64,000 bases of DNA from CBDCFT01 sp965216365 (GTDB taxonomy: Bacteria; Pseudomonadota; Gammaproteobacteria; Arenicellales; CBDCFT01): positions 1 to 64,000 of the forward strand of contig CBDCFT010000047.1 in NCBI GenBank assembly GCA_965216365.1, written 5' to 3'. Each line of letters begins with the position of its first letter. The stretch's first letter is position 1. The translations under genes and the position numbers were made by a program. Positions 52,084-60,120 of the stretch are shown one piece after another. The notes under the pieces are model-generated. The model searched no databases, was not told where the DNA came from, and worked only from the letters and a program-made list of their open reading frames with translations.

Positions 52084-52938
52084 ATGGCACAAAATGACTA
52101 CCAACGGGTCAGCGAGCTGATCAGTTATTTGAATGAAAACAGCATCGAACAACCGTCCTTAGCCGAGCTGGGCAATCAGGTCGGGCTGAGTGAGTTTCAC
52201 CTGCAACGCCTGTTCCGTCGTTGGGCCGGAATTAGTCCGAAACGATTCCTGCAATATGTTACCGCTAATCATGCCAAAGAGCTGCTCAAAGACACCCATT
52301 CTTTATTGGATGTCGCGTTTGACACCGGCTTATCGAGCGGCAGCCGGTTACACGATCTGTTTATCAATTTACACGCGATGACACCCGCCCAATATCGCGA
52401 TGCAGGCGGTGGTTCGCTGATTCAGTATGGATTTCATGCTACGCCATTTGGCGATTGTTTATTAGCAACAACCGAAAAAGGAATTTGCTGGTTATCTTTT
52501 GTTGAAAATGGCAATCGTGATACCGCGTTATCCGAACTTCAACAGGAATGGTACAACTCCGAACTGAAACTGAATCAAAAACAAACCGGAGAAATTGCGC
52601 AAACTGTTTTCAATAGCGCTGCCTCAAACCACAGGAATCGCCTTCAGCTCGATCTTAAAGGCACTAATTTTCAAATCAAAGTCTGGGAAGCGCTGCTGCG
52701 CATTCCCACCGGGAGTGTTGTCTCCTACGATACCGTCGCTGCACAAATCGGCCAACCTACCGCCGCGCGCGCCGTAGGCAACGCAGTGGCACGAAACATC
52801 GTCGGCTATTTGATACCGTGCCATCGAGTTATTCGCAGCAGCGGTGTCATTGGCAACTACCGCTGGGGAACGACACGCAAACAAGCGATACTTGCCTGGG
52901 AGTCGGCAAACAATGCCGTCGAACAACACGCAGCCTGA
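52084..52938 (+). CDS. Ada-like AraC/O6-alkylguanine-DNA methyltransferase
   Basis: 284 residues from ATG. An N-terminal AraC helix-turn-helix domain (about 1-100) reads LAELGNQVGLSEFHLQRLFRRWAGISPKRFLQYVTANHAKELL. The C-terminal methyltransferase domain has the active-site motif IPCHRVIRSSGVIGNYRWG with the acceptor Cys. It lacks the N-terminal Ada zinc domain that senses phosphotriesters. It repairs O6-methylguanine and may regulate genes. It is divergent from the flavoprotein, a source of methylating metabolites. Confidence 0.88.
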   Translation: MAQNDYQRVSELISYLNENSIEQPSLAELGNQVGLSEFHLQRLFRRWAGISPKRFLQYVTANHAKELLKDTHSLLDVAFDTGLSSGSRLHDLFINLHAMTPAQYRDAGGGSLIQYGFHATPFGDCLLATTEKGICWLSFVENGNRDTALSELQQEWYNSELKLNQKQTGEIAQTVFNSAASNHRNRLQLDLKGTNFQIKVWEALLRIPTGSVVSYDTVAAQIGQPTAARAVGNAVARNIVGYLIPCHRVIRSSGVIGNYRWGTTRKQAILAWESANNAVEQHAA

Positions 52939-53029
52939 TTGATCGATAATCCTAGCCGTTGATAACTGTGTATTTTACTCCAGCGTCTGTCTACAATGAC
53001 GCACGATAATAGCAACACCCGATGCCCGC

Positions 53030-53512
53030 GTGTCAAAACGATTTCTTCGCGCCATACAACTAGACGAATCCGATAAGCAGGTTTTTGAAACCACAGCAAC
53101 ACCCGGCGAATGGTTGGTGACGGGTTCATTCGCGTTTCTACACGACGAACCTGAAAAACTGCAAGGCAAACGCCTGCAGGCATTTAAAAGCGGATTTCTT
53201 GGCACGGACAGCCTGGGCTGGTCGACGCTGGCGCAAGTTGCCGAAATTGACGACCTGCAATATCGTCGCCTGGTCGAATTATTAGCAACGCAATTCATAG
53301 AACATTTCGGTGCACCGAATATGGCAGCCGCCGAACCCGTAGCACATCAGGAAATAGAATATACCGCCGGACTATGCGAACACGACTTGCATGCGCTACT
53401 GGCTATTGAACGCGAGTTTACCGATGATGGTGTCGTCGAACGCCTGCGTGTGATTCGTCAAAACGCGGCGGATCATACCAATGTCAAATTATGGGGCGCC
53501 GTCGAAGAATGA
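53030..53512 (+). CDS. DUF6505-like protein
   Basis: 160 residues from a GTG, reading MSKRFLRAIQLDESDKQVFETTATPGEWLVTGSFAF, with KSGFLGTDSLGWSTLAQVAEID and a C-terminal RVIRQNAADHTNVKLWGAVEE. It resembles the DUF6505 family, which tends to lie beside biotin/lipoate-ligase-like genes, as here. Function unknown. It lies 10 bases before the probable start of the ligase-like gene. Confidence 0.65.
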   Translation: MSKRFLRAIQLDESDKQVFETTATPGEWLVTGSFAFLHDEPEKLQGKRLQAFKSGFLGTDSLGWSTLAQVAEIDDLQYRRLVELLATQFIEHFGAPNMAAAEPVAHQEIEYTAGLCEHDLHALLAIEREFTDDGVVERLRVIRQNAADHTNVKLWGAVEE

Positions 53513-53522
53513 GGAATCCGAG

Positions 53523-54287
53523 TTGAGCAACGATCCACCAAACCTGCCTTCGCTTTATGAACTCATCGAATTACAAAGCGCGGACAGCGCGCTAAAAGAA
53601 GCCCGGCGGCATGCCGAAAACGGCGCAGAAGAAGGTACTTTAATTTGGGCGCATGAACAAACTGACGCCCACACTCGCTTGAATCATACATGGCATTCAC
53701 CACCAGGTAATTTGTATTGCGCTGTGGTTTTGCAACCCGACTTTTCACCGCAACAAGCACTGGAAATTAACTACGTCACTGCACTGAGCATTGGCACGGC
53801 CTTGGGCAGCATGATGTCGCCCATGGTAACACTGCGCTACCGCTGGCCAAACGACATTATTCTTAATGGCGACAAGGCTGCGGGGATATTCATTGACGCG
53901 CCCACAGCAATTGATGATTATTGGCCGTGGATGGTAATCGGTGTGTCAGTCAACGTGAACAGTTACCCGAATGACCCGAATCCTGGAGCAGTCAGCGTGC
54001 ACGAAGCGCAGGGTAACCCGGAAATTAGCGTCGTCGACGTGTTGGAAGAATTTTCAAAACAATTCCTGCACTGGATAAACCGTTGGGCAGAACACGGATT
54101 TGACCCTCTACTTAGAAATTGGCGACAACGTGTTAATGGTATAGATGAGCATGTTTCCATCAAGCTTAAAAATGAAACCGCATCCGGAATATTAGCCAGC
54201 ATTGAACCGAACGGTGCAGCAGCCATAACACTTACTGACGGCAATATTCGGCAGATATCTCTGAGCGAATTCTACGATTTAGGCTAG
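53523..54287 (+). CDS. Biotin/lipoate A/B-type ligase-like protein
   Basis: 254 residues from TTG preceded by GAGGAA; an ATG 42 bases upstream overlaps the previous gene. The BirA-like catalytic core shows ALGSMMSPMVTLRYRWPNDIILNGDKAAGIFIDAP (RWPNDI.. motif with its lysine) near residue 120, then a C-terminal DUF4444-like barrel (NETASGILASIEPNGAAAITLTDG). The usual arginine-rich nucleotide loop (GRGR) is not seen, so classic biotinylation is doubtful. It is coupled to the DUF6505-like gene and lies near the formate dehydrogenase genes. Confidence 0.7.
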   Translation: MSNDPPNLPSLYELIELQSADSALKEARRHAENGAEEGTLIWAHEQTDAHTRLNHTWHSPPGNLYCAVVLQPDFSPQQALEINYVTALSIGTALGSMMSPMVTLRYRWPNDIILNGDKAAGIFIDAPTAIDDYWPWMVIGVSVNVNSYPNDPNPGAVSVHEAQGNPEISVVDVLEEFSKQFLHWINRWAEHGFDPLLRNWRQRVNGIDEHVSIKLKNETASGILASIEPNGAAAITLTDGNIRQISLSEFYDLG

Positions 54288-54289
54288 CC

Positions 54290-55540
54290 TTGTTCACAGA
54301 TACATCGGCAAATCTCACATCACCAGTTCGGGTACTCGCGCGCCCGGTGAAATTTGCCTTGCTGATAGTTTTCGCTGGAATTGTACCGTCGGCGTACGCG
54401 GAACATATCGATCTCAATACTATTAATCGTGAGTCGCCTCAATTCGTCGCTGATCAATCTTTGTTATTTGCAGCGGAGACCGGTCGGCTTGATGCCATTC
54501 AATATGCGCTCGAACAAGGTGCGGATATCAATGCGCGCGACTTGCGTCCGCAACGTCACACCGCCTTGATGTTGGCGATTCGCGCAGGTTGGACTCAGGT
54601 CGCAGAATTTTTGATTGAGAGCGACGCTGATGTGAATCTGCAGGGTGCGAATGGTTGGACTTCGTTGTTATTGGCTTGTAATAACAATATGGTTTCCGTG
54701 GTCGGGGCCTTGCTGAAAAACAAAGCAAATCCAAATTACCAACAATCGACATCTGGCATGACACCACTTTTGTTAGCTGCACAAAATGGCAATCAACCCA
54801 TTATCCAGATACTACTCAAATACAAAGCCAATCCTAACTTAAGCGACAGCGTTCGGGGTAACACGCCACTCATTGAAATCGCGGCCCATCGAACCGGTCT
54901 TCCCTCAGTAGTCGACTTAATTGCTGCGGGCGCAGACATTAACCAGACTGCAAACGACGGGTGGTCACCGTTAATGAGTGCGATAAATTACGGCAACATT
55001 CGAATCATTGAAGTCTTATTATTAAATGGCGTGAAACCTGAACTGGAAACCAGCGATGGGCGCACCGCATTGATTTTGGCGGCAGAAAGGAATTTTGCCA
55101 CCAGTCTTGAAATGCTCATTAAAGCCGGTGCTCGAGTTAATGCTAAAAGCGGGAAAAATGCTTTAACCGCATTAGGACGCGCTGCGGCGGCCGGAGCGGA
55201 ACAGGCGGTATTTCAATTGATTAAAGCCAATGCCGATGTCAATCTGCCTGGCAAAGACGGTGAGCCACCCCTGTTACATGCTGCCCGCGCAGGCTACACT
55301 CCAATCATTCAACTTTTGCTTGGACAAGGTGCCAACGTCAACGCACAATCGACCGAAACGGGCAATACTGCGTTAATGCTCGCCGCCAATCTCGGATACG
55401 CAGATATTGTTGATCTATTACTTACCGCAGGGGCGGATCCAAATATAAAAGCGAAAGACAGTTGGACCGCAATGAAAGCTGCGCAAATGGTCGGTGAGAT
55501 AGGTATAGTTGAAATCATAAAAAGCCACAGCAAAAATTAG
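54290..55540 (+). CDS. Exported ankyrin-repeat protein
   Basis: 416 residues from a TTG directly after the previous stop, with a signal sequence (FALLIVFAGIVPSAYAEH). About ten ankyrin repeats follow, for example LFAAETGRLDAIQYALEQGADINARD, LMLAIRAGWTQVAEFLIESDADVNLQG and ALMLAANLGYADIVDLLLTAGADPN. Probably a periplasmic protein-interaction scaffold. A second, shorter ankyrin protein lies 1 kb away on the other strand. Confidence 0.85.
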   Translation: MFTDTSANLTSPVRVLARPVKFALLIVFAGIVPSAYAEHIDLNTINRESPQFVADQSLLFAAETGRLDAIQYALEQGADINARDLRPQRHTALMLAIRAGWTQVAEFLIESDADVNLQGANGWTSLLLACNNNMVSVVGALLKNKANPNYQQSTSGMTPLLLAAQNGNQPIIQILLKYKANPNLSDSVRGNTPLIEIAAHRTGLPSVVDLIAAGADINQTANDGWSPLMSAINYGNIRIIEVLLLNGVKPELETSDGRTALILAAERNFATSLEMLIKAGARVNAKSGKNALTALGRAAAAGAEQAVFQLIKANADVNLPGKDGEPPLLHAARAGYTPIIQLLLGQGANVNAQSTETGNTALMLAANLGYADIVDLLLTAGADPNIKAKDSWTAMKAAQMVGEIGIVEIIKSHSKN

Positions 55541-55569
55541 GCGTTATACTATCTATCAAGGACAGATAG

Positions 55570-56319
55570 TTGAATAATCAAATAACCAAAAACAGGCGGG
55601 AGTTTGTCAAATTGTGCGGTTCGACTGCCTTGGCGGTGACCGTTAATCCGCGGTTGCTGGCCCAAGAAAATCAAACCGCGCGTTTTTATCATCGTGTGCG
55701 GCTGGTTAATGACGACAAAAAACCGATAACTGCAGAGCAACTTGAAATTGGCACCAGTTATATCTTTTCCTATCCCTATGTCACTACGCCTTGTTTTTTG
55801 ATAAACCTTGGCCATCCGGCTATTGAAAGAACTGAGCTTGAAACCGAAGGAGGCGCGAAATACCGATGGACTGGCGGCGTCGGCCCAAAACAATCTATCG
55901 TTGCCTTCTCCGCCATTTGTGCGCATAAGATGTCCCACCCCGCGCGCAGTGTCAGCTTCATCAACTATCGTCACGAAAAAGTGAGCTTTAAAAATGGCAA
56001 GGAATCCCCAGAATCACGTTCACAGGTAATCTACTGTTGCTCCGAAAACAGCGTCTATGACCCGGCCAAAGGCGGACAAGTGCTTGGCGGCCCTGCCCCA
56101 CAGCCACTGGCTGCCGTGTTATTGGATTACGACGAAAAGAGTGGCGAATTGTTTGCTACGGGAACCATGGGCGGTGAAATGTTCGATCCGTTTTTCGAAA
56201 AGTTTGGATTCCGACTCTCCCTCGAAAACAAAGTTGAAGATGTACGTACTCCAATTCTTGATGCAACCGAGGTGGTTACAATTGAGCAGTATTCTGCATC
56301 ACAGCAACTTTGCGGTTAG
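55570..56319 (+). CDS. Tat-exported Rieske-like protein with degenerate cluster site
   Basis: 249 residues from TTG. A Tat-like signal RREFVKLCGSTALAV is followed by a Rieske-type beta domain. The first ligand pair is intact (CAHKMSHPAR). The second box reads YCCSENSVYD where Rieske proteins have CPCHGSRFD, so the Cys-x-x-His pair is replaced by Ser and Glu although the following GGQVLGGPAPQPL is conserved. It would not bind a normal [2Fe-2S] cluster. Frameshift is not the cause, because the frame is intact. Confidence 0.7.
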   Translation: MNNQITKNRREFVKLCGSTALAVTVNPRLLAQENQTARFYHRVRLVNDDKKPITAEQLEIGTSYIFSYPYVTTPCFLINLGHPAIERTELETEGGAKYRWTGGVGPKQSIVAFSAICAHKMSHPARSVSFINYRHEKVSFKNGKESPESRSQVIYCCSENSVYDPAKGGQVLGGPAPQPLAAVLLDYDEKSGELFATGTMGGEMFDPFFEKFGFRLSLENKVEDVRTPILDATEVVTIEQYSASQQLCG

Positions 56320-56366
56320 CATTTTTGGAATCTACCGAACGCGTTAACTTCCAGCTTACACCATTC

Positions 56367-56392
56367 GGCGGATTACGCTGCACTAATCCGCC
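56367..56392. repeat. REP-like palindrome (GGCGGATTA type)
   Basis: GGCGGATTA and its inverse around CGCTGCAC, followed by CTACGAG. It belongs to a palindromic intergenic repeat type seen in many gammaproteobacteria. It lies between convergent genes. Confidence 0.7.
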
Positions 56393-56463
56393 CTACGAGT
56401 TCTACCTCCCGAATGTCTAGCCAATACATCAAAACGGTATAAGACTAGCTGTATCTATTTCAT

Positions 56464-57279
56464 CTATTCCTTAAGCGCGTCAACAATTTCGGTGTAACCC
56501 ATCGCCAACGCACGGTCAAACGGCGTTTTCCCGTTAAAATCTTTTGCTTCGCTGGCCGCACCTTTTTCCAGCAACATCTTCACTATCTGAGAGTCACCTG
56601 CGGCAGCGGCATGGTGTAAGGCCGTAGCGCCTTGCTCATCTTTGTGGTCGAGTTCGATAGCACCATGTGACAACAATCGACTCACTACTTCCACACGTCG
56701 CTCCCAAACCGCGCGCATTAACGGTGTCCAACCATAGACATCTTGCGTGTTTACGTCCGCGCTGTGGTCGAGCAGAATTTGCACGACTTCTGCATGACCT
56801 TTCGCCGCCGCCACCATCAATGCTGACCAACCGTTAGCTCCCTTTTTATTTACCACGGCGCCTCGCTCCAACAACAAGCGAACAATCCGTGGCGAATTTG
56901 GTATAGCGGCGTACATTAGAGCGGTACCGCCATTGTCATTTGTCGTGTTGACATCGGCGTTCTTATCCAAAAGTGATTGCACAATTTCTGGCTTATTGTA
57001 TTTGGCTGCAATCATCAGCGCTGTTTTGCCACGTTCTGTCGCGATGTTTACATCGGGCAGATCGCGGTAGACTGTTTCCAGAGCACCAATATCGTCCGCA
57101 CGAATGGCTTTTACAGCTTGTTCGGATACCTCGTTCGCCTGAATGCTGGACGCGAATGCGACTAACGAAAACACACCAGCAACTATTAAACTGCGACTAA
57201 TCGCGGCGAGGGCGCCGCTCCCACAACGAGCGAGAAGAATGTTGCGAATTTTCAAACTCATCACTGTTCCGATTACCAC
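56464..57279 (-). CDS. Exported ankyrin-repeat protein
   Basis: 271 residues; a second ATG 18 bases downstream is possible. A signal sequence (SLIVAGVFSLVAFASSIQANE) precedes about seven ankyrin repeats, e.g. LMIAAKYNKPEIVQSLLDKNADVN, LMVAAAKGHAEVVQILLDHSADVN and ALHHAAAAGDSQIVKMLLEKGAA. Likely periplasmic. It sits at the downstream end of the minus-strand formate dehydrogenase region. Confidence 0.85.
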   Translation of the reverse strand: MVIGTVMSLKIRNILLARCGSGALAAISRSLIVAGVFSLVAFASSIQANEVSEQAVKAIRADDIGALETVYRDLPDVNIATERGKTALMIAAKYNKPEIVQSLLDKNADVNTTNDNGGTALMYAAIPNSPRIVRLLLERGAVVNKKGANGWSALMVAAAKGHAEVVQILLDHSADVNTQDVYGWTPLMRAVWERRVEVVSRLLSHGAIELDHKDEQGATALHHAAAAGDSQIVKMLLEKGAASEAKDFNGKTPFDRALAMGYTEIVDALKE

Positions 57280-57306
57280 GTTTCGAATTCTAACAATTCA
57301 TTAGTT

Positions 57307-57879
57307 TTAGTTCGCTTTTTCGGTCGTGAACTTAACCGCCTGTCTATTTTCGTACTGGCTGGCTATATCCGATAATGCACGGTTCGCATCATACTGCGCG
57401 GTCATTCGCACCAACGCATCGTGTTTTGTCGATTTATCTATCACATTCTGAAATTCCTGATGCTCTTGCGCTCCGAGAATGCTGGTTTGAGTGTGCAAAA
57501 CTTCAAAAGCCGCATCGCCAAAAAACCACGCCAGCCGTTCCTGCTTGCTAAGATAGGTCAAGGTATCGAAATGACTGGTGTATTGACCTGGCGCAAACAA
57601 CACTTCACCGATCAACGGATCTTCCATGGTCGTATACATTTCGAAACGTAACATGATAACTGCGGCATGGGCGTGTTCGATGACATCGGTTTCCAGACTG
57701 ACGTGGAAAGGTTTATCGGCGCGCCGCAATAATTTTCTGTCTAATTTACTCTCCGGCCCGCCGACCTGGAAAAACACCGCCGCTTCCCAATCGCCATCGT
57801 CAAACTGGACAGGTACACAGGTTGCCGCTGCGCCGGATGAACGCATCGCCTGACATATAAAGTCCGGAAACCGTTTCAA
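57307..57879 (-). CDS. Unidentified protein next to formate dehydrogenase
   Basis: 190 residues beginning MKRFPDFICQAMRSSGAAATCVPVQF. No signal peptide or span. FDDGDWEAAVFFQVGGPESKLDRKLLRRADKPFHVSLETDVIEHAHAAVI and EVLFAPGQYTSHFDTLTYLSKQERLAWFFGD are its most distinctive parts. I do not recognise it. It lies downstream of the FDH terminator on the same strand. Confidence 0.55.
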   Translation of the reverse strand: MKRFPDFICQAMRSSGAAATCVPVQFDDGDWEAAVFFQVGGPESKLDRKLLRRADKPFHVSLETDVIEHAHAAVIMLRFEMYTTMEDPLIGEVLFAPGQYTSHFDTLTYLSKQERLAWFFGDAAFEVLHTQTSILGAQEHQEFQNVIDKSTKHDALVRMTAQYDANRALSDIASQYENRQAVKFTTEKAN

Positions 57880-57905
57880 ATCTGATTCTGCCGCTCGGAC
57901 AAAGA

Positions 57906-57932
57906 AAGAGCGGTGGCGCTGCCACCGCTCTT
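57906..57932 (-). terminator. Terminator of the cytochrome b gene
   Basis: AAGAGCGGTGGC/GCCACCGCTCTT, perfect 12-bp stem with a three-base loop, followed on the minus strand by TCTTTG. It ends the formate dehydrogenase transcript. Confidence 0.8.
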
Positions 57933-57957
57933 GTCACCCTTAACTTTATTGAGTTTA

Positions 57958-59136
57958 CTAAGAAGCGCTTTGATTGGCTTCCCAATGCCGGCGCAGAACC
58001 GAATCCGTCGGCGGAATATCCGCCCCGCCACTGGTGACAGCAGAAGCCATCGCCGCAGATACGCCCGTACTCGCCGCATCATCTTTAACTTCTTCATACC
58101 AAAGATCATGGTGTTGCTTCGCCCATTCGACACTGACACGCCCTGTGGTCATCGCCTCCAGCGAACCCTCGGAACCAATGGTACCGATATAAACGTGGCC
58201 GAGGAACATCGCAATCCAAAGCATAGCCGCAATCGAGTGCACGATGTTCGCGGTTTGCATGTTGGCGCGTGTCGCTTCCCAAACGCCCCATTCACCTAGC
58301 CAACCCATCAGCGCAAGCCCACTAACACATACGCAGACCAACCCGATCAAAATGACCACCCAGAACCATACCTTTTCTCCCGCATTGGCTTTTTCAGCAC
58401 TGGGATGTGCTTTGCCAATTATTCCACCACCTTGCGCGAACCATTTCACGTCGATGGCGTTTGGAATATTATGTCGAACCCAAAACAGAAACATTAACAC
58501 GACGGCCCCGGAGAAAAATGGCCCCACTTTATTGTGAATGTTGATGGACAAATTAGCCCAAAAAGCAAAACCGCTTGAACCGAGAATGGGAATCAATACG
58601 GCACGCCCAAAAAACATGCTTAGTCCTGTGATCGTCAACAAAACAAAACATATGGCGGTGAACCAATGCAGTGTCCGCTCAATAATGTTCCAACGTGGCA
58701 CCGTTTGACCTGAACGCGGTTGATCGAGCTTAACGCTGCCGCGAATGGCGAAGAACAATAGAATAGCGGTAACTACACCAAGCAGCATCCAACCACCATA
58801 CGTCGCTATCGGGCCATTACGCATCTGTCGCCAGTTCTGACCGCCGTTGTTGATTAACACATTCGTTTCCGCACCACTGACGGCGCTGTAACCCGTGTTA
58901 CCTTCACGCACGGCGCGCCAGAAATTCGCGCGTTGATTCGAATCATCATCCTGCGCCTGCGCTGCGGATATCCCATGCAGTACATAACTGCCAATAGGCA
59001 AAGCCATCGCTGCAACGACAATGAACGCCATGCTCCATAACATCGCCTTCCATCGCTTATCTTTCCTTGGCCAATTGGCCTTGGGCCGATTCGCGCTGAG
59101 TTGTTTTTTATTGCTATCGGTTACCACTTTTGTCAC
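57958..59136 (-). CDS. Formate dehydrogenase, cytochrome b556 (gamma) subunit
   Basis: 392 residues with a basic N-terminus and a span at about 30-50. The four-helix cytochrome b core contains ERTLHWFTAICFVLLTITGLSMFFG, then INIHNKVGPFFSGAVVLMFLFWVRHN and VHSIAAMLWIAMFLGHVYIGTIGSEGS, with histidines that fit haem ligands. It passes electrons from the Fe-S subunit to quinone in the inner membrane. The N-terminal region to about residue 120 is longer than in E. coli FdnI, with a periplasmic segment, as in the larger FdhC/FdoI type. Confidence 0.88.
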   Translation of the reverse strand: MTKVVTDSNKKQLSANRPKANWPRKDKRWKAMLWSMAFIVVAAMALPIGSYVLHGISAAQAQDDDSNQRANFWRAVREGNTGYSAVSGAETNVLINNGGQNWRQMRNGPIATYGGWMLLGVVTAILLFFAIRGSVKLDQPRSGQTVPRWNIIERTLHWFTAICFVLLTITGLSMFFGRAVLIPILGSSGFAFWANLSINIHNKVGPFFSGAVVLMFLFWVRHNIPNAIDVKWFAQGGGIIGKAHPSAEKANAGEKVWFWVVILIGLVCVCVSGLALMGWLGEWGVWEATRANMQTANIVHSIAAMLWIAMFLGHVYIGTIGSEGSLEAMTTGRVSVEWAKQHHDLWYEEVKDDAASTGVSAAMASAVTSGGADIPPTDSVLRRHWEANQSAS

Positions 59137-59223
59137 AACTTAATCCTCCGAATGTTCGTTAGTACAAACCACCCTGGACTCTATAATCCGGGCGGTTAGT
59201 GAAACTCTTATTTTGCAGCACGA

Positions 59224-59427
59224 CTAACGATCTACCTGAACCAACTGAAAACGATCTTTAAGCTGCTCGGAACGCGCACTCACATCGGCTTGCATTAACG
59301 GGTCGGGAGCGCCCATGTATTCACCTGGCTCATGCATGGTTATGTCGGTCGACTCCCAGCAGCCTGATAAAGCGAGACTCATCAAAGCGACGGCACTGAG
59401 GGTAAGGATTCTTGAATGCATCTTCAT
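59224..59427 (-). CDS. Small lipoprotein of the FDH operon
   Basis: 67 residues with a lipoprotein signal (LSAVALMSLALSGC), then WESTDITMHEPGEYMGAPDPLM. It is located between the Fe-S and cytochrome b subunit genes of the formate dehydrogenase. The GEYMGAPDPL stretch hints at an assembly or haem-related accessory of the same operon. No known function. Confidence 0.7.
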   Translation of the reverse strand: MKMHSRILTLSAVALMSLALSGCWESTDITMHEPGEYMGAPDPLMQADVSARSEQLKDRFQLVQVDR

Positions 59428-59479
59428 CCCCTTTGTTTAGTGTTACATAAAAAGCTTCGTCGTAACGAAACCCAAATCG

Positions 59480-59505
59480 AAAAGAGGGCCGCTCGACCCT
59501 CTTTT
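59480..59505 (-). terminator. Hairpin after the Fe-S subunit gene
   Basis: AAAAGAGGG/CCCTCTTTT with an eight-base loop and terminal TTTT on the minus strand. It may partly separate expression of the catalytic and the membrane subunits. Confidence 0.7.
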
Positions 59506-59516
59506 CAGTTTAAACG

Positions 59517-60107
59517 TTAGACGTTATTGCCGTAAGCGGTTTCCCAACCCCAGGTGTTGGGTCGACCACCGCGTTTCAGGGTGCGTTCGCGATAAATATC
59601 CGCGACCATATCGCCATCACCGGCAATCAACGCTTTGGTCGAACACATTTCCGCGCACAGAGGCAACTTGCCTTCCGCGATACGGTTACGACCGTACTTG
59701 GTGAACTCAGCATCCGTCATATCGTCAGCCGGGCCACCTGCGCAGAAAGTGCACTTGTCCATCTTGCCACGCACACCAAAGGCCTGCTCTTGCGGATACT
59801 GCGGCGCGCCAAACGGGCACGCATAGAAACAATAACCACAACCGATACACAGATCCTTATCGTGCAACACGATGCCGTCATCGGTGGTGTAAAAACAATC
59901 CACCGGACACACCGCTGCACAGGGTGCATCGGTGCAATGCATACACGCCACCGAAATGGACTTTTCGCCCGGTTCGCCGTCACCCAAAGTGACAACACGG
60001 CGCCGGTTAACGCCCCAGGGTACTTCGTGCTCGTTTTTACAAGCCGTGACACAGGCATTGCACTCAATGCAGCGTTCCGCATCACAAAGAAATTTCATTC
60101 TAGCCAT
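59517..60107 (-). CDS. Formate dehydrogenase, iron-sulfur (beta) subunit
   Basis: 196 residues with four ferredoxin-type cysteine clusters: CDAERCIECNACVTACKNEH, CMHCTDAPCAAVCPVDC, CIGCGYCFYACPFGAP and CTFCAGG with LCAEMCSTKALIAGD. It carries electrons from the catalytic subunit to cytochrome b. It lacks the C-terminal membrane anchor of E. coli FdnH, so it relies on the gamma subunit. It lies 13 bases after the catalytic-subunit gene. Confidence 0.92.
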   Translation of the reverse strand: MARMKFLCDAERCIECNACVTACKNEHEVPWGVNRRRVVTLGDGEPGEKSISVACMHCTDAPCAAVCPVDCFYTTDDGIVLHDKDLCIGCGYCFYACPFGAPQYPQEQAFGVRGKMDKCTFCAGGPADDMTDAEFTKYGRNRIAEGKLPLCAEMCSTKALIAGDGDMVADIYRERTLKRGGRPNTWGWETAYGNNV

Positions 60108-60120
60108 AATGCGTCTCCTC

